From Treponema sp. UBA6852 (lineage in GTDB: Bacteria > Spirochaetota > Spirochaetia > Treponematales > Treponemataceae), in the NCBI GenBank assembly GCA_002449305.1, contig DKDI01000027.1, positions 1 to 13,809 on the forward strand: DNA of 13,809 bases, in the 5' to 3' direction. Positions 6,667-13,728 of the stretch are shown piece by piece. Made by a program: the position numbers and the translations under genes. Within the stretch, counting starts at the first letter, position 1. Every line of letters begins with the position of its first letter. A model generated the notes under the pieces. That model was not told the DNA's origin. It made no database searches and worked only from the letters and a program-made list of their open reading frames with translations.

Positions 6667-7398
6667 CTAATCCAAAGCCTGAAGTTCAATTGCAATTTCT
6701 TCCATTTCGCGATCGGTCATTGCAATTGTTTCTGCGCATCTTAAAAGCTCGCGGCGAATTCCGGCTGGAATATGCGATTCAGTCTTGTATCTAAGCTCAT
6801 GCTCAAGGCTCGCCCAAAAATCCATTGCAATCGTTCTAAGCTGAATTTCAACAGGAACTCTGTGCTCAGTATTAGAAAGGTAAACAATTGTTTCAACAAC
6901 AATATGCAGGCTTCTATAGCCGGACTCCTTGGGCTCTTTTATGTAATCTTTTTCCTTCAGAAGTTTTATATCCGGCTGCTTTAAAAGAATGTCTTTTATT
7001 GTGTAAATATCTGAAATGTAAGGGCAGATTACACGAACGCCAGCAACATCAGTAAGATTTTCTGTCATGGACTCAAATGTAAACGGCAACTTCCGCTTTT
7101 CGAGTTTTTCAGCAATGCTTTCTGGAGATTTTATTCTGGACTTTATTGTTTCAATCGGATTTCTTCTGCCTGTAACTTTATACTCTTTGTTTAAAATTTC
7201 AAGTTTTGTAACAACCTGCTTTATTGCGCTTTCATAAATCATCATAAGCTTCTGAAATTCAAAAGCCATTTTTATAAAGTCATTGGGATTCATCGAATTG
7301 ATTTCGTTCAATGACGAAATTTTTGCAAGTTCTTTTCCCTGCAAATGATCGTTGTCGTGTTCCACTAAATACTCATCAGGAGTTTCAATTTTTTCCAT
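6667..7398 (-). CDS. Small alarmone synthetase, RelQ-like GTP pyrophosphokinase
   Basis: This 243-residue cytoplasmic protein has a single RelA/SpoT synthetase domain, which transfers pyrophosphate from ATP to GTP or GDP to make (p)ppGpp. Visible motifs are IKSRIKSPESIAEKL (85-99), LTDVAGVRVICPY (115-127), the GTP-binding and catalytic strip EPKESGYRSLHIVVE (155-169) and VEIQLRTIAMDFWASLEHEL (183-202). There is no HD hydrolase domain and no TGS/ACT region, so it is a small synthetase and not a long Rel protein. It is about 30 residues longer at the N terminus than typical RelQ. The ATG at 7398 is chosen because upstream in-frame sequence runs through the htpG terminator; its ribosome binding site is poor. 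Hydrolysis of the alarmone must be supplied elsewhere. It appears to be transcribed alone. Confidence 0.9.
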   Translation of the reverse strand: MEKIETPDEYLVEHDNDHLQGKELAKISSLNEINSMNPNDFIKMAFEFQKLMMIYESAIKQVVTKLEILNKEYKVTGRRNPIETIKSRIKSPESIAEKLEKRKLPFTFESMTENLTDVAGVRVICPYISDIYTIKDILLKQPDIKLLKEKDYIKEPKESGYRSLHIVVETIVYLSNTEHRVPVEIQLRTIAMDFWASLEHELRYKTESHIPAGIRRELLRCAETIAMTDREMEEIAIELQALD

Positions 7399-7420
7399 AT
7401 CTAAAAAATAAAAATGCGCA

Positions 7421-7449
7421 ATTATCGTTACAAATGATTTTTCATTAAA
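7421..7449 (-). promoter_or_regulatory. Candidate promoter of the alarmone synthetase gene
   Basis: Between the htpG terminator and the ATG at 7398, the minus strand has GATAAT (7426-7421) and a -35-like TTTAAT (7449-7444) with a 17-nt spacer. The -10 box is good and the -35 box is poor. The leader would be about 15-20 nt. Confidence 0.3.
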
Positions 7450-7488
7450 AAAGCAAAAAGCCTTCCAGAAAAACTGGAAAGCCTTTTT
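7450..7488 (-). terminator. Intrinsic terminator of htpG
   Basis: On the minus strand AAAAAGGCTTTCCAG and CTGGAAGGCTTTTT pair around a short T-rich loop with few wobble pairs, then GCTTTTTT follows. It begins 8 nt after the htpG stop. The arms have A and T runs on both sides, so it could work in both directions. Confidence 0.9.
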
Positions 7489-7495
7489 ATGCAAT

Positions 7496-9466
7496 TTATT
7501 CAGCAAGTAAAGAATTCAGTGATTTTACAAAATCAGCCGGATCTTTTAATTCCGCTCCGCTTACAAGAAGCGCCTGATCAAGAAGAACTTCGCTTACATT
7601 TTTTATAAAGTCTTCCGAAACAGAACCTTCCAGTTTTTTTACAATCGCGTGGTCTGCATTTATTTCAAGAATCGGCTTTACAAAATCTCCACCGCCTTGT
7701 CCCATTGCTTTCATCATGCGTTCCATCTGAAGGCTCGGGTCATTTTCATCCACAACAATGCAGCTCGGACTATCAGAAAGACGCTTTGAGAGAACAACAT
7801 CCTTTACACGGCCTTCAAGAGCTTTCTTTATTTTTTCCTGAACAGGTTTGAACGCTTCCTCTTTTTTCTTAGCCTCTTCCTTGTCGACTCCAAGCTCTTC
7901 ATCACTTCCGGCGCGGTTCACTGCTTTCAGCTCAAAGTCTTTGTATTTTCCGTATGCAGGAATAACAATATCGTCTATGTCATCCGCCATAATAAGAACT
8001 TCAAACCCTTTCTTTTTATAAGCCTCAAGCAACGGAGAAGAGCGTAGATTTTTTTCATCACTTCCGCTGATATAGTAAATTGATTTCTGATCAGGTTTCA
8101 TGCGCTGAACATAATCTGCAAAACTTGTCCATTTGTTTTCGCCATTGCCTTCATCTGCAGTTGACTTAAAACGGATTATCTCGGCAATTTCATCGCGGTT
8201 TGCAAAATCAGAATAAAGGCCTTCCTTCAAAGGACGGTTATACGACTTTACAAAATCGTGCCATTTTTCAACAGTTTCTTTTTCATCATCAGAAAGGTCA
8301 GTTTTTGCCTCAAGTTTTTTTGCCTCGTCACCAAGTTTTTTGAATTCACTTAGAAGTTTTTTTACAGACTGAGTTTTTATAGTTTCAAGAATCCTGTTTT
8401 GCTGAAGAATTTCACGGCTCACATTCAAAGGCAAGTCTTCTGAATCAATAACGCCGCGGATAAAACGCAAATAAGACGGCAAAAGCTCACGGTCATCGTC
8501 AGTTATAAAAACGCGCTTTACATAAAGTTTAACACCGCTTTTATAATCAGCCTGATACATATCGAACGGCGCAGTGCGTGGAACATAAAACAAAGTCGTG
8601 TATTCCTGAGTTCCTTCCGCATGGGTGTGAACGTACATAAGCGGATCTGTTCCGTCATGGCTGATTGTCTTATAAAAGTCATTGTAGTCTTCTTTTTTAA
8701 GCTCACTCTTGTTCCGCTTCCAAAGCGCACTGGCAGAATTCACCTGCTCAACTTTATTTTCAGTTCCTTCAGCTTTTCCGTCCTTGTCATACTTTGTCTG
8801 AACATAATGAAGATAAATCGGGAAAGCAATGTGATTTGAATATTTTTTTATAAGTTCGTCAATTTTCCATCTTGAAGCATAATCTTTAGAATCGTCATTC
8901 AAATGAATTTCAATAACGGAACCTACAGTTTCAGCCTTGTCAAATCCATACTGGCAGTAGGCTTCTGATTTTTCTGTTAGTTCTTCAATTTCGTAGGAAT
9001 TTGTTCCATCGCTTGACCAGTGCAGAACTTTTCCATCGCCGGCAGCTTTTCTTGTGTAAACATCAATTTTGCTTGCCGCCATAAATGCGCTGTAAAACCC
9101 AACACCAAACTGTCCAATCAAATCTGAAGATCCAGTTCCGTTTTTAGAAAGCATATCGATAAAAGCTTTTGTTCCAGAACGTGCGATTGTTCCCAAATTA
9201 TTTGTAAGATCTTCTTCGTCCATTCCAATTCCAGAATCCTGAACTGAAAGAATCTTTTTTTCTTCATTGAATGAAATATCTATGCGCGGATTAAAAGGAA
9301 TGTCCTTATATTTATCATCAGAAACTGTAAGATATTTTAATTTATCCAGCGCGTCCGAAGCATTCGAAACAATTTCACGCAGAAAAATATCCTTGTTTGA
9401 ATACATTGAATGAATAATAAGTTTTAAAAGCTGATTAACTTCCGTCTGAAACTGATACTTTGCCAT
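7496..9466 (-). CDS. htpG: Chaperone protein HtpG (Hsp90 family)
   Basis: This 656-residue cytoplasmic ATP-driven chaperone works as a dimer on late-folding client proteins, often with DnaK. The N-terminal GHKL ATPase domain shows EIVSNASDALDKL (31-43) with catalytic Glu31 and Asn35, DSGIGM (77-82) with nucleotide-binding Asp77, and GQFGVGFYSAF (118-128). The middle domain has LYVKRVFITDDD and the client/ATP-contact stretch RGVIDSEDLPLNVSRE. The C-terminal dimerisation domain is complete and ends LNSLLAE. It is about 30 residues longer than the E. coli protein, partly from a charged, lysine/glutamate-rich stretch in the second half. The ATG at 9466 follows GGAG by 7 nt. The gene is monocistronic, with its own promoter and a strong terminator. 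No CIRCE element is visible. Confidence 0.98.
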   Translation of the reverse strand: MAKYQFQTEVNQLLKLIIHSMYSNKDIFLREIVSNASDALDKLKYLTVSDDKYKDIPFNPRIDISFNEEKKILSVQDSGIGMDEEDLTNNLGTIARSGTKAFIDMLSKNGTGSSDLIGQFGVGFYSAFMAASKIDVYTRKAAGDGKVLHWSSDGTNSYEIEELTEKSEAYCQYGFDKAETVGSVIEIHLNDDSKDYASRWKIDELIKKYSNHIAFPIYLHYVQTKYDKDGKAEGTENKVEQVNSASALWKRNKSELKKEDYNDFYKTISHDGTDPLMYVHTHAEGTQEYTTLFYVPRTAPFDMYQADYKSGVKLYVKRVFITDDDRELLPSYLRFIRGVIDSEDLPLNVSREILQQNRILETIKTQSVKKLLSEFKKLGDEAKKLEAKTDLSDDEKETVEKWHDFVKSYNRPLKEGLYSDFANRDEIAEIIRFKSTADEGNGENKWTSFADYVQRMKPDQKSIYYISGSDEKNLRSSPLLEAYKKKGFEVLIMADDIDDIVIPAYGKYKDFELKAVNRAGSDEELGVDKEEAKKKEEAFKPVQEKIKKALEGRVKDVVLSKRLSDSPSCIVVDENDPSLQMERMMKAMGQGGGDFVKPILEINADHAIVKKLEGSVSEDFIKNVSEVLLDQALLVSGAELKDPADFVKSLNSLLAE

Positions 9467-9563
9467 GATTTTACTCCAAAACTTTTCAAGCTGAAAATCT
9501 TCAATAAAAATAAGAAATCAAGCGAAAAAAGTTCTACATTTTAAAATTTTTTGATTGCCAATA

Positions 9564-9592
9564 AATATAATAAAAATTCAAGAAAAAAACAA
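9564..9592 (-). promoter_or_regulatory. Candidate promoter of htpG
   Basis: On the minus strand TTGTTT (9592-9587) and TATATT (9569-9564) are separated by 17 nt, giving a vegetative-type promoter about 100 nt upstream of the htpG ATG. The surroundings are very AT-rich, so chance matches are possible. No heat-shock operator is visible in the leader. Confidence 0.5.
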
Positions 9593-9613
9593 ATTTTAAC
9601 TGCAAATTTAAAA

Positions 9614-9641
9614 CAAAAAAGACAGCCAAAACAGCTGCCTT
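9614..9641 (-). terminator. Intrinsic terminator after tRNA-Asn
   Basis: On the minus strand AAGGCAGC pairs with GCTGTCTT around a 7-nt loop, followed by TTTTTTG. It lies 5 nt beyond the tRNA-Asn 3' end, and may also end read-through from the lipoprotein operon upstream. Confidence 0.85.
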
Positions 9642-9646
9642 ATATG

Positions 9647-9719
9647 CGCCCCCTGCTGGGCTTGAACCAGCGACACATGGATTAACAGTCCATTGCTCTA
9701 CCGACTGAGCTAAGGGAGC
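9647..9719 (-). tRNA. tRNA-Asn (anticodon GTT)
   Basis: A complete 73-nt cloverleaf reads on the minus strand. The acceptor GCTCCCT pairs with AGGGGGC, the D stem is GCTC/GAGC, the anticodon stem ATGGA/TCCAT holds loop CTGTTAA with anticodon GTT, and the T arm is GCTGG-TTCAAGC-CCAGC. The discriminator is G. CCA is not encoded. It has its own promoter and terminator. Confidence 0.97.
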
Positions 9720-9741
9720 ATTCAGTTACGAATGTATAAAT

Positions 9742-9770
9742 ATATTACAGAAAATGTATTTATTTGTCAA
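9742..9770 (-). promoter_or_regulatory. Promoter of tRNA-Asn
   Basis: On the minus strand a perfect TTGACA (9770-9765) is followed after exactly 17 nt by TAATAT (9747-9742). Transcription would start about 15 nt before the tRNA. The TGA inside the -35 box is also the stop codon of the upstream LPP20-like gene. Confidence 0.8.
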
Positions 9771-10801
9771 TAATGAACTACAATATTCTGCAAAAATTTT
9801 CTAAATTCTTCTGTGGAATTTCCTGCCGCACGAGCTTCAATAGCACGCATAGCACGGTTCTGGGCATCAGAATAAGAATTGCTGGAATTTCTTCCGTCAA
9901 ATGAAAGCGTAAAAAGATTTTGCACAAATGCAGAATCCTTCAAATCAGCTTTAAAAGTGTATCTGCACTGCACTGAACTTTTGTCCTTTGGAATATTCTG
10001 TTCAAAACTCATGCTTCCTGTAAACGAATAGCGTTCATTTTTTTCCTGCGAAGTTCTGAATCCAAACGAATTCAGCATTTTTGCATAAGCGGAACGAGCC
10101 CTGCCGTCAGGATCATTCTGAAAATAAACATAAACAGGAATTTGTTTTGCAATCTGAAGAAGCATCGCATTTATATCAGCGGCACTCTCAGTCTGTTTTT
10201 CTAATTCGGAAGCCTTATCAAAATCTATAACAGAAAGGCGTGAAAGATATTTTTCATTTAAAACAGAAATTTCACGCGCAAAGTCAATCCGCGCATAATT
10301 TTCAAAAGAAAATTCATCATCAGTTTCGCCATTCAAAAGTTTTTTGATTTCCGCATTGTTTTTTTCAATCATATTAGAATAAAGAAGCGAAGTTTTCGGC
10401 TTGTCAAGAACCGCAATAACATAAATGTTTTTTTCAGCATCAGTCCAATATTCTTTGATTTCAATGCCAACAAGAGAATCAACATCGACTTTTCGCATTA
10501 TCTTTGAATTGAAATTCTGAGCCTTTGCAATTGCAACTTTTCCTTCATTGCTCGCCTGTTCCATTCTTGAAGAAGACACAGAAGCCGAAGCAACATTCTG
10601 CTCAAAAACAGAGGCGATTCCTTCAACCGCAAGGAGTTCTGCCTGAGATTTGTCTTTTGCTTTTCCAACATAAGAAAGATATTTTTCAGGATCATAAACT
10701 TTTTTCGGAACACTTACCCAGACAGGCTCTTTTACGCGGGCAGCAAAACAAACTGAAATTCCGCAAACAAGCAAAACAAAAAAATTAGTTATTTTATACA
10801 T
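9767..10801 (-). CDS. LPP20-like secreted envelope protein
   Basis: This 344-residue exported protein has a Sec signal peptide (about 1-20, cleavage near CFA). The two cysteines in the signal (13 and 18) lack a good lipobox, so it is probably not lipid-anchored, although spirochaetal lipoboxes are loose. The following stretch PVWV...YLSYVGKAKDKSQAELLAVEGIASVFEQNV (26-70) resembles the LPP20 family of lipoproteins, which includes envelope and flagellar-associated proteins such as FlgP. The region to about residue 135 (IEIKEYWTDAEKNIYVIAVLDK) completes that domain; the C-terminal 200 residues are not recognised. The ATG at 10801 has GGAG 5 nt before it and overlaps the upstream gene by 13 nt, so translation is coupled. 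It is the last gene of the four-gene envelope operon. Molecular function is unknown. Confidence 0.75.
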   Translation of the reverse strand: MYKITNFFVLLVCGISVCFAARVKEPVWVSVPKKVYDPEKYLSYVGKAKDKSQAELLAVEGIASVFEQNVASASVSSSRMEQASNEGKVAIAKAQNFNSKIMRKVDVDSLVGIEIKEYWTDAEKNIYVIAVLDKPKTSLLYSNMIEKNNAEIKKLLNGETDDEFSFENYARIDFAREISVLNEKYLSRLSVIDFDKASELEKQTESAADINAMLLQIAKQIPVYVYFQNDPDGRARSAYAKMLNSFGFRTSQEKNERYSFTGSMSFEQNIPKDKSSVQCRYTFKADLKDSAFVQNLFTLSFDGRNSSNSYSDAQNRAMRAIEARAAGNSTEEFRKFLQNIVVHY

Positions 10802-12195
10802 ATTGACTCCACAATAGTCGGACGGCCAGCAGTTACTTCTAAATTCTCAAAAGTCTCTGTTCCGACAAGATTTTCATTTGTATCAAAATATTCAACCTTC
10901 GCTGAATAAATTCCAGGCTTCAACGTAAAACCTCCGCCAGCCGCAAAACTCGGAAAATAACGGCATTGGCGAATATCCGCAGTTTCAGCAAAATCCACAG
11001 CATCAAGAGCTTTTGTAACTGCAATTTCTGTAATTGACCGGAACTTTTCAGGAGTAGCTCGTATAGCGACAGCGGCAGAAGTTACAGCAGCAGCTTTTTT
11101 TGTTGTGCTGCGGAATATACTTCTTATAAAATCCTTGCGGGCTTTTAAAGCAACATCTTTTTGAACAGCCTCATCAAACCATTCAATAAGATTAAGCCGT
11201 ACAGTGCTTCCATCAGAAAGCGTAACTTTTATAGAAGAAATTGAATCGCTAGGTTTTATAATATTGCCGTTTTCATCTGCTTCAACATAAGGATAAACAT
11301 ATTTCAGCCTGAAAGCCGGAATCGTAATGCCTCCAATCGTTACAGAAGTTAAAAAAATTGGAGTTCCATTTGCCGCGAAACTTGGAAAATAAACAGTTCC
11401 TTCTTTACGGCGAATAATTTTTCCAGCTAACGAAACAAAATCCAGTCTTCCCATTCCAGAAGGAATTTTCAAGTCGTCTCGCAAAGAAGCGCATTTTACG
11501 CCGCGGTTTATCGCTTCATATTCCCGAACATGAAGTTCTGGAGTTCCACTTTTATCTTGAATATACATCAATGCCGCAAGATAATGTGCAAATGCAGAAT
11601 CTTTATAGACATCTGCTTCCGTAGGTTTGCGCGGAGTATGCCTATAAACTTCACGCATATTTACATTCATTGTCTTTGCAGAGTCGGCAAGAGTTTCAGT
11701 ATCTACATCCAAATCCTGCAAAGCAAGCTCGCCATATTTTGAAATATATTCCTTTTGTTTATTTTCAATTTTTCTGATTTCAACAAGAGCTTCATCAAAT
11801 TCACCCATGTTGTAGTAATTCAAAGAATTAAACGCATTTAACAAAAGATATTCATAAACATTTCCAGTATAGTCAGAAATATTTTCATTTAAGGAAACTG
11901 CGCCAGTCGTTTTTGAAATGCTTTTTGTGTAAGCATCTTCTATTTGACGGTCAGTCTGATTAAAATCTTTTGAGGACTGCAAATAATTTTTTGAATAATG
12001 ATTTAGAATCGCCACATCAAGAGCTTTGTCTATCGGCGGATTTTTTTTATTTATTGATTTTTGAATAACGGAAGCGCACGCTGAATAATTTTCTTCGGAA
12101 AAATATTTTTCAGCTTCTAAATCAACTTTTGTAGAAGCGCATCCAGCTAGAAAAAAAAATACAAAAAGCAAAGAAAGAAGCGAGAGCTTTTTCAT
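10789..12195 (-). CDS. COG3014-type lipoprotein with helical repeat N-terminal region
   Basis: This 468-residue lipoprotein has a type II signal peptide with lipobox LAGC and lipidated Cys19. Residues about 25-160 are helical and TPR-like (AEKYFSEENYSACASVI, then LNAFNSLNYYNMGEFDEALVEIRK at 119-142). The C-terminal part (ADIRQCRYFPSFAAGGGFTLKPGIYSAKVEYFD, about 406-438) looks like the beta-sandwich end typical of COG3014 proteins found beside LpoB in proteobacteria. A short phrase, YFPSFAANG (269-277), recurs as YFPSFAAGG (413-421). The chosen ATG at 12195 follows GGAGAAG; a longer in-frame start at 12261 would put the signal peptide inside the protein and overlap a hairpin. It lies 67 nt after the LpoB gene and overlaps the next gene by 13 nt. 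Its role is not known. Confidence 0.8.
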   Translation of the reverse strand: MKKLSLLSLLFVFFFLAGCASTKVDLEAEKYFSEENYSACASVIQKSINKKNPPIDKALDVAILNHYSKNYLQSSKDFNQTDRQIEDAYTKSISKTTGAVSLNENISDYTGNVYEYLLLNAFNSLNYYNMGEFDEALVEIRKIENKQKEYISKYGELALQDLDVDTETLADSAKTMNVNMREVYRHTPRKPTEADVYKDSAFAHYLAALMYIQDKSGTPELHVREYEAINRGVKCASLRDDLKIPSGMGRLDFVSLAGKIIRRKEGTVYFPSFAANGTPIFLTSVTIGGITIPAFRLKYVYPYVEADENGNIIKPSDSISSIKVTLSDGSTVRLNLIEWFDEAVQKDVALKARKDFIRSIFRSTTKKAAAVTSAAVAIRATPEKFRSITEIAVTKALDAVDFAETADIRQCRYFPSFAAGGGFTLKPGIYSAKVEYFDTNENLVGTETFENLEVTAGRPTIVESICIK

Positions 12196-12221
12196 GAAAA
12201 CTTCTCCGATTAAAAGTAAAT

Positions 12222-12249
12222 GGCATCTCCAGAAAATTCTGAAGATGCC
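12222..12249 (-). terminator. Strong hairpin between the LpoB and COG3014 genes
   Basis: On the minus strand GGCATCTTCAGAA pairs with TTCTGGAGATGCC: 13 bp with a single T-G wobble. The bases after it, ATTTACTTTT, are only a broken T run. It could be a partial terminator or an mRNA end-protecting/processing hairpin that sets different levels for the two halves of the operon. The ribosome binding site of the next gene lies just beyond it. Confidence 0.6.
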
Positions 12250-12262
12250 TGTTTTGTGCAAA

Positions 12263-12868
12263 TTAGAGCTTTGCTTTCTGACGTTTAATAACTTTCTTTA
12301 TGCTGTCATTTTCTGCCATCCAAACAATTTTATTTGTTTTAATGTCATGCAACTCTGCATAAACATAGTAAGTTCTTACAGTTTTATCGCCAGCAGACTG
12401 AACAATTGTCTTAACAGAACCTTTAAGCATGAAGTCAGCTCCAGTTTCCTGATCCATTTCTTTTGCAGTATCGTAAGTTGAATGGTCAGCCTGATCAGCC
12501 TTTTCCTCTCTAAGCGCCTGTCTTTCTGTGCTGCTAGAAACAAATTCCATAACACCAGAATTAATTATTGCAGTTTGAAATTTCTTTTCGACAATTGAAG
12601 TGTCAATATGCTCGCTGCTCTGATTGCGTATAGAATCAATTATAACAACTGGAGCATGTCCCTGTTGTCCTTCAAACTTTGCAATTCTAGGAGAACTTAT
12701 ACATTCTTCAATAAGTGAATCACAAACGATACGAACATCAGATTCATTCCAGTAGCCGTCTAAATCAATGACCTCATCAGAATCAACGCGAGAAACTTTT
12801 GTACTTCCGCATGAAACCATCATAAGGCCACTAAAAACAGCTGCAAACAAAAAAGCAAACTTCTTCAT
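12263..12868 (-). CDS. LpoB-family lipoprotein (penicillin-binding protein activator-like)
   Basis: This 201-residue lipoprotein has a signal peptide ending MMVSC, with lipidated Cys20 in a spirochaete-type lipobox. The stretch DLDGYWNESDVRIVCDSLIEECI (35-57) and the later APVVIIDSIRNQSSEHIDT (72-90), KFQTAIINSGVMEFV (96-110) and GADFMLKGSVKTIV (143-156) fit the LpoB/COG3417 family, which has a TolB-N/CsgG-like fold. In E. coli LpoB is an outer-membrane lipoprotein that activates the peptidoglycan synthase PBP1b; activity here is inferred by family only. It ends with a basic tail (KKVIKRQKAK) not usual for the family. The ATG at 12868 directly follows the stop of the preceding gene (TAAATG), with a somewhat distant GGAG, so the two are translationally coupled. 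Confidence 0.88.
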   Translation of the reverse strand: MKKFAFLFAAVFSGLMMVSCGSTKVSRVDSDEVIDLDGYWNESDVRIVCDSLIEECISSPRIAKFEGQQGHAPVVIIDSIRNQSSEHIDTSIVEKKFQTAIINSGVMEFVSSSTERQALREEKADQADHSTYDTAKEMDQETGADFMLKGSVKTIVQSAGDKTVRTYYVYAELHDIKTNKIVWMAENDSIKKVIKRQKAKL

Positions 12869-13633
12869 TTAGAATTCAGCTCCAGGCTCTTCATCATCAT
12901 ATTTTACTGTATCTGTTTCTGCATCATAAGATATAGAACTTACATTTGCATCTGAACCTGAATCCTCATTAAGAATAGTCTTTTCGATTGATCTTGTGAT
13001 GAGTTTCATAAGAAGAGGATCCTGTGCTGTGTTTTCAGGAAGATCCTGCATTGCTGCATTAATCTGTCTCTGATACAAGTCGCTCTTCAAAGCCCATACT
13101 GAATAGTATGTATACATTGTTTTGTAATCAGAATCAGCCTTTGGTTTTGCAGATTCAGAGAAGCGGCTCTTAATCCAGTATGAAGCGATTTTTTCAAGAC
13201 CGTTTACACGTACATTTGAAAGAACTGTTGTAACATCTTTGAGAGCCTTGTCGCTTTTTGTTGTATCAATGCTCTGTTCTGCTTTCAAAGAAGCTTCTGT
13301 AGCACGTCCAATTGAAGTGCTGATAGACTGCGCAACATTGCTCTGAAGTTCAACTTTATCTGTCCAGTTCTGGAGGAAATCCAAATCCGGACCGTTTGAG
13401 TTGAAGCTCCAAACCATATAGCCATCAAGATCAAGTTCTTTTACAATCTGTCTTTTGTTATTGTCACCTACAGCAACAACCCAATTCGGTACTTCTGCGC
13501 CTGTAGCTCTTCCCTGCCAATCCAAACGCTCATAAGCTCCTGTTACAACTTTTACAGTTTCTTTTGTTGTTCCGCATGAAGCAAGTGCTATTACTGAAAA
13601 AGCAACAGCTACACATTTAACTAAGTTTTTCAA
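12869..13633 (-). CDS. Putative lipoprotein, LPP20-like, first gene of envelope operon
   Basis: This 254-residue lipoprotein has lipobox LASC with lipidated Cys20. It is not firmly recognised. Its layout resembles the LPP20-like protein at the other end of the operon: PNWVVAVG (49-56), a helical stretch VAQSISTSIGRATEASLKAEQS (100-121), then VNGLEKIASYWIKSRF (143-158) and YKTMYTYYSVWALKSDLYQ (170-188). The corresponding features there are PVWV, EGIASVFEQNV, LVGIEIKEYWTD and NIYVIAVLDKPK. The tail is acidic (ISYDAETDTVKYDDEEPGAEF). The start is TTG at 13633, supported by GGAGG 7 nt before it and by the signal peptide. It opens the operon, downstream of a good promoter, and abuts the LpoB gene with no gap. 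Function unknown; an envelope structural or assembly role is a guess. Confidence 0.72.
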   Translation of the reverse strand: MKNLVKCVAVAFSVIALASCGTTKETVKVVTGAYERLDWQGRATGAEVPNWVVAVGDNNKRQIVKELDLDGYMVWSFNSNGPDLDFLQNWTDKVELQSNVAQSISTSIGRATEASLKAEQSIDTTKSDKALKDVTTVLSNVRVNGLEKIASYWIKSRFSESAKPKADSDYKTMYTYYSVWALKSDLYQRQINAAMQDLPENTAQDPLLMKLITRSIEKTILNEDSGSDANVSSISYDAETDTVKYDDEEPGAEF

Positions 13634-13654
13634 TTTAAAACCTCCGATTCGAGA

Positions 13655-13684
13655 ATAATACTATAAATAATGAAATGTTGTCAA
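13655..13684 (-). promoter_or_regulatory. Promoter of the envelope lipoprotein operon
   Basis: On the minus strand a perfect TTGACA (13684-13679) and TATTAT (13660-13655) are separated by 18 nt. The leader would be about 15-20 nt and contains the GGAGG ribosome binding site. The match is strong and suggests high constitutive expression. Confidence 0.7.
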
Positions 13685-13728
13685 TTAAGAGCAAGTTAAA
13701 AATCATAGCTTTTTAAAAGATGAAACTA

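Noticed and set aside
7399..7506. N-terminal extension of the alarmone synthetase gene
   Set aside because: It would run through the htpG stop codon and terminator and encode a Phe/Lys-rich stretch unlike the family.
9467..9613. CIRCE or other heat-shock operator upstream of htpG
   Set aside because: No TTAGCACTC/GAGTGCTAA-type inverted repeat is present; only AT-rich sequence and a vegetative-type promoter are seen.
12196..12261. N-terminal extension of the COG3014-type lipoprotein gene
   Set aside because: It would place 22 residues ahead of a normal lipoprotein signal peptide and lacks a ribosome binding site, while ATG at 12195 has GGAGAAG.
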